Program-made: the position numbers and the translations under genes
The notes under the pieces: generated by a model
What the model was told of the DNA's origin: nothing
Seen by the model: only the letters and a program-made list of their open reading frames with translations
Database searches by the model: none
Assembly (NCBI GenBank): GCA_022578605.1
Contig: MU394095.1
Location: 62,001 to 126,000, forward strand
Length of the DNA: 64,000 nt
Source of the DNA: Camillea tinctor
Taxonomy: Eukaryota; Ascomycota; Sordariomycetes; Xylariales; Xylariaceae
Direction: 5' to 3'
Shown: positions 60,207 to 64,000 of the stretch, piece after piece
Layout: each line of letters opens with the position of its first letter
Numbering within the stretch: the first letter of the stretch is position 1

Positions 60207-61451
60207 CCTACCTAGGTAAGTACTAGGTATGTGCAGAGGATGATATTCTGCCAAGAGTCTCGGGGTAAAACAGGGTTCCTATCTGTTGTAGGTGGTATTA
60301 GTAGATTTTAGCCGGGGGGGGAAGAGGCGTTTCATAGCTGCAGGGTTTATTGTATGTTTCAAGTTAGCTCAGCTTTTCTATACCATTGAACAAGATATGA
60401 ACAGCCCAGGTTCACACATACTAGGTATCTCGATACAAATTAAACACGCGAATATTGATACTTAGTTGCTTGCTAGTCTATCTACATGCAGGCGATTCCA
60501 TATGTGACGGGTAAAACCAGTAGGTTAGAAGAACGGATGTCTGGTATAAAGCCATATAGCTACCTGCTGTCTCTCCTGCCACACGCCTCACCTTCCAATT
60601 CCTCGAAAGATCCGAATCAAATGACTCACCCATCCTCCATGTCCCGTCTCTGGACAGTAACGACAGACATCTTGCGCGCGGGACCAACAGGCAAGGTGTA
60701 TATACCGTAGCGAGATGAATCCTTTTTGACCTTTGCTTCACTGTTGGCCCCTATCTGTTTTATCTTTTCTCTTTTCTCGGGTTTGATTGATCTCCTGCTC
60801 GATTCATTGACGGCACCACGCCTCACAGGAGATTCTCCTGCGAACCAAACAATGGGTTCCCCCCTTTCAGGTTCGGTGCTGCTATCAGAAGTCACCGAGC
60901 CCTGTTTTCCTGTCTCATGCTTATACGACGGGATTGTCTGTTTCACGCCTGATTTCACCTGGTCTCCCTAGACAACGCACCCTGTTTCAGGCAGACCTCT
61001 AACGTGCATCTCGCAATTTGGGGTTATTGGCAGCCTTATGAGGTTATCATGCGCACGGCCAATCCCGAGAGGCTGGTTCGCGGACAGCAGGCAATAAAAG
61101 TCGAGGTGAGCCGCAAGATATACTACTTACCAGTGCACCTCGATATTAAATTCAATGTCAGTGGGTAGATTACAGTATAACTGTTATACCCTCTGTTTTA
61201 CGATCAACGCACTGCACGATATCCTCAGCACAAAAAGAACGACTTTGCTGCCTGGTGTAGCCTATAATTTTAATCTGTAATTTTAATCTATATTATTCGC
61301 ATCCTCTTACCTCCTCTTACCTTACCTCACGTCTTCACCTGATTACCTACCTACTTACCTACCGCCTTATTTATCTATCTATCTATCCATTTATTTATCT
61401 ACTTTCAACTACTTTTGTTCATCTCGGTCGTTACGGTTTCACTATCTTACA
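60207..61451. other. Intergenic with possible orphan exons
   Basis: No full gene. A minus-strand open stretch 60967-60630, bounded by a plausible acceptor and a GTGAGT donor, and a plus-strand stretch about 61005-61105 look coding-like but cannot be linked to a start. From 61290 to 61440 there are ACCT/TTAC repeats and pyrimidine-rich leader sequence of the next ORF. Confidence 0.45.
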
Positions 61452-61844
61452 ATGCATGTAAAGCCGGAACGGGCACCGGCCAAGCCGCAACTCCACTCTC
61501 GAAAACACCATCACATATACAACGGAGTTGGGCGGCTGCCTCGCAACTGTTGGGTTAGAAGTCCTACACTATGTAGCACTGCTTATGAAGACTACGCCTT
61601 TGTTTACGAAATAATTCTTTACTTTGATCACAACCGCGCTTGTACCATATACCGTTCCTGGGAAGATTTCGAGCGTCTACGGAAGACCATGGCGACCTGG
61701 AAAGGCGCTGCTGGGTACAAAGACCGAAACGACATTCAGGGGATGCATCGTTTGCTACGAGAGGCTCTTTCTAAGCGACCACGAGATTGTGCATTGGAAT
61801 ACTTCCTCCGAAGAAGGATGGAAGATTGCGGAGGATGTTGCTAA
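61452..61844 (+). CDS. Small protein, possible PX-like fragment family
   Basis: 130 aa, single exon. After a basic, His-rich start (PAKPQLHSRKHHHIYNG), the core reads YEDYAFVYEIILYFDHNRAC then TIYRSWEDFERLRKTMATWK, like beta-strands and the first helix of a PX-type fold, then ALSKRPRDCALEYFLRRRME. I recall similar short uncharacterised fungal proteins with the RPRDCAxEYFLRRRMEDCGG ending. No catalytic motif. Expression is uncertain, and it lies alone in a gene-poor stretch. Confidence 0.55.
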   Translation: MHVKPERAPAKPQLHSRKHHHIYNGVGRLPRNCWVRSPTLCSTAYEDYAFVYEIILYFDHNRACTIYRSWEDFERLRKTMATWKGAAGYKDRNDIQGMHRLLREALSKRPRDCALEYFLRRRMEDCGGCC

Positions 61845-63399
61845 ATTTGGTCTTCATCGAACAAAGGAAGCAGTCATGATCTACTTCCTTCCGGGCAGCA
61901 GCTGGACTGGTGCTAAGAAAATTAATGTCTCTAGTTTATATACAAATAATAACTAATACGTTGCCTTTATGAGGAGGATCGTTATGACTTGAACGCTCAA
62001 GTCAAATTAGATGGGGGAACTATGGAAAGTAGACCGACCGGGAAAAAAGATGTATCTTGAAGGTGGTGAGGCAGCGGGGGCACACAAAAGGCGGGTTATC
62101 ATAACCACGGTATCAACGATAACAGGAACAAAGAAGTGGGCTTGTAGTGTGCAACCAAGCAGCCAAGATCGAATATTTACCCAGATGCTTATGGATTTAA
62201 TAAATGTCGGTTGTCATTATCTTAGACTTGGTGGCTTTCTACTCCTGAAGGTATATATTCACTTACTCACTAGGAGGTAGATATAAAAGGGGACCTGGTA
62301 TGCACTATGTATGTGTGGATAGATTGAAGCCGATAGGGATGATATGAAGAAAGGGAGGAGGGGTGCTTAGCTAAATATAGTTTTGCCTGGTCGAGACCTC
62401 AAAGACCCAAGAAGTACATAGTAGTAAGTACTATGTGGTAATAGCAGTACTTGCTTACTAGGTATCTTGCTAGTGCCCAGGTGTTTGTTGAAAGCAGACC
62501 TAATACGATGACTTAAGTAATCCTACTCCTGCCATCCGGGCAGGCTGCCAGCCCATATATTTTGTATGTAAGCTTGATGGGTAGGTACCTAGGTATCTAG
62601 GTACCTTGCGTGACGGAACTTTAGGAATGCATTTACCTAGGTCCCATACGCATACATATAATGTATGCCTCAATGCCTGTTTTAGGGTAGCCCAGTAGGT
62701 ACCAGGTACATGGTGTATCCATATATATAGATACACAAGCCAGGTACCTTGATCAACAATGATGCTTAGGCCTCTACTAGGTAGTATGTACATAGTAGGT
62801 CTCTAAGCTATTTTAGCACACTACTAACACCAATCCTTGTATGCCCGCGCGGCGCAAAAGCTGAGACTGATGCCACTTGTTGAAACGAAAAAGACTACCT
62901 CTACCTAACCTGACAGACAATAAAACATCCAATTCTCATTGTTGTCGTCGGTTATCATAACTTCTTTCCTGTGCCTTCCTGCCTACATAACACCATATTT
63001 TATACATACGCTACGTCGTGCTTAGCAAACTACTTGAAGCCTTTATATAGTGTTGTCTTTGATCATCCGCCCACCCGGCCTTAACCAGATAACCTACCCA
63101 TCTACCTGTTGCCCGCAATTCTACATACGTAATACGCACGCATCGTTTGATCTGCCTACGCCTACACCTGAGACCACGACCACGACTACGACTGCAACCT
63201 CAACCTCAACCTCGACTACAACAATAGCTCCATCTAGCCTAACCTGACCCAACTTAACCACGTTCGAGCTTCCCTTAGCTTTGTCTGCATCTCGCCTCTT
63301 TACATCCCGACAACGTCCGCCTAACCACCAGTCCCGCCCGTCCCGCAGGACAACGTACTTGGCTATGCTCACCTCGATACTGTCGTTATTTAAAACACC
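61845..63399. other. Intergenic / VPS10 promoter
   Basis: No supported gene. GGTACCTAGGTA-type cluster at 62580-62606. A CGACTACGACC / CAACCT repetitive leader at 63170-63225 lies in the presumed VPS10 5' UTR. Confidence 0.55.
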
Positions 63400-64000
63400 A
63401 TGAGGGCTCCCGAAGTATTGGGGTTGCGAGCCTCCATGTGGCCGGCCATCCTGCTTCTATCCACGCTTTTCTGGACAAGTTCGTTTGTCCTCGCAAAGGA
63501 CGAACCCAACATCGTCGTCACCGAATTTGAAAATTCGCCGAATAACCTTAATTACTTCAAGGACTCCAATGTCATCCTGTTTCAAGAAGCTTACGGGCGT
63601 ACTATATGGCGATCCACCGACGCCGGTGCTACTTGGTCCAAGGCCGAGGGCATCCAGCACGACAAGGCTGTCGCCCTTGTTATGCACGAACACGATTCGA
63701 GTCGCGCCTATGTGCTGACCCTTGGCAATACGCACTGGAGGACACATGACAGAGGGGAGACTTGGGAGGAGTTCTACACCCGTGCCTATCTCAGCGATTT
63801 TTCCGACACGTTTGGACAATGGATGGTCTTCCACGCTGACGACCCGGACAAGATTCTGTTTACAGGCATGGAGTGCCAGGGCTTCTGCGAAGAGCTCGTC
63901 ATGTATACCACTGATGGCTTCCGAACTGAAGCTAAGTTCCTTCGCGGCCGTACGCAGGGCTGTTGGTGGGCTAAATCATCCCCGGCTTTTACCACAGGGC
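63400..64000 (+). CDS. VPS10: Vacuolar sorting receptor Vps10 (sortilin), 5' part
   Basis: Type I membrane receptor that carries carboxypeptidase Y and other hydrolases from Golgi to vacuole. The frame is open from the ATG at 63400 to the window end (200 codons), so the gene continues outside. Signal peptide: hydrophobic stretch WPAILLLSTLFWTSSFVLA, likely cleaved before KDEPN. Then come beta-propeller blades with Asp-box motifs: TIWRSTDAGATW and HWRTHDRGETW, followed by the family block KILFTGMECQGFCEELVMYT with TTDGF and RGRTQGCWWAKSSPAF. No intron so far. Confidence 0.93.
   Translation, partial: MRAPEVLGLRASMWPAILLLSTLFWTSSFVLAKDEPNIVVTEFENSPNNLNYFKDSNVILFQEAYGRTIWRSTDAGATWSKAEGIQHDKAVALVMHEHDSSRAYVLTLGNTHWRTHDRGETWEEFYTRAYLSDFSDTFGQWMVFHADDPDKILFTGMECQGFCEELVMYTTDGFRTEAKFLRGRTQGCWWAKSSPAFTTG

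Overview
The window is nuclear DNA of a filamentous ascomycete (Pezizomycotina, probably a Sordariomycete; the genus cannot be told from sequence alone). The evidence is the many short GT-AG introns (mostly 50-75 nt), CT-rich leaders before start codons, and full-length orthologues of conserved fungal genes (TMF/Sgm1, Cog8, Sla1, Hem25, Dnm1, Rna1, Arc40, Atg10, Vps10). I see no rRNA or tRNA gene, CRISPR array or bacterial-type operon. I joined exons by hand. For every complete multi-exon model except the 5' end of AMP deaminase, the exon lengths sum to a whole number of codons.

Layout. 0-9 kb: 3' part of the proteasome chaperone NAS6 (+), golgin TMF/SGM1 (-), alkaline ceramidase (+, nine exons), prefoldin subunit 1 (+). 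9-17 kb: Arg/Glu-rich coiled-coil protein (+), mitochondrial carrier HEM25 (-), COG8 (-), TLC-domain membrane protein (+). 17.7-28.4 kb, all minus: endocytic adaptor SLA1, AMP deaminase, UDP-GlcNAc-type transporter YEA4. 29.8-40.6 kb: PP2A B-subunit (-), unknown protein (+), dynamin DNM1 (+), RanGAP RNA1 (-). 41-45 kb: a broken gene with RIP-like stop codons, then an assembly gap whose two sides are copies of each other. 45.3-49.1 kb: compact ARC40 (-), U2B''/MSL1 (+), ATG10 (-). 50.5-58.5 kb: class I alpha-mannosidase (+), amino acid permease (+), NTF2-like disordered protein (-). 58.5-63.4 kb: gene-poor, with a MITE and one small ORF. 63.4 kb to the end: start of VPS10 (+).

The genes are housekeeping genes and do not form a pathway cluster, although membrane traffic and glycan genes are frequent (TMF, COG8, SLA1, YEA4, mannosidase, VPS10). 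Intergenic DNA is long and full of short ACCTAGGTAC-like motifs.

The most interesting signal is a pair of unusually long introns, one in NAS6 and one in the ceramidase. The genes are unrelated, but the introns share most of their 3' halves and a common hairpin. This is the signature of introner-like elements, that is, introns that multiply as mobile units. Second are a 238-bp MITE with perfect 20-bp terminal inverted repeats and the RIP-like pseudogene.
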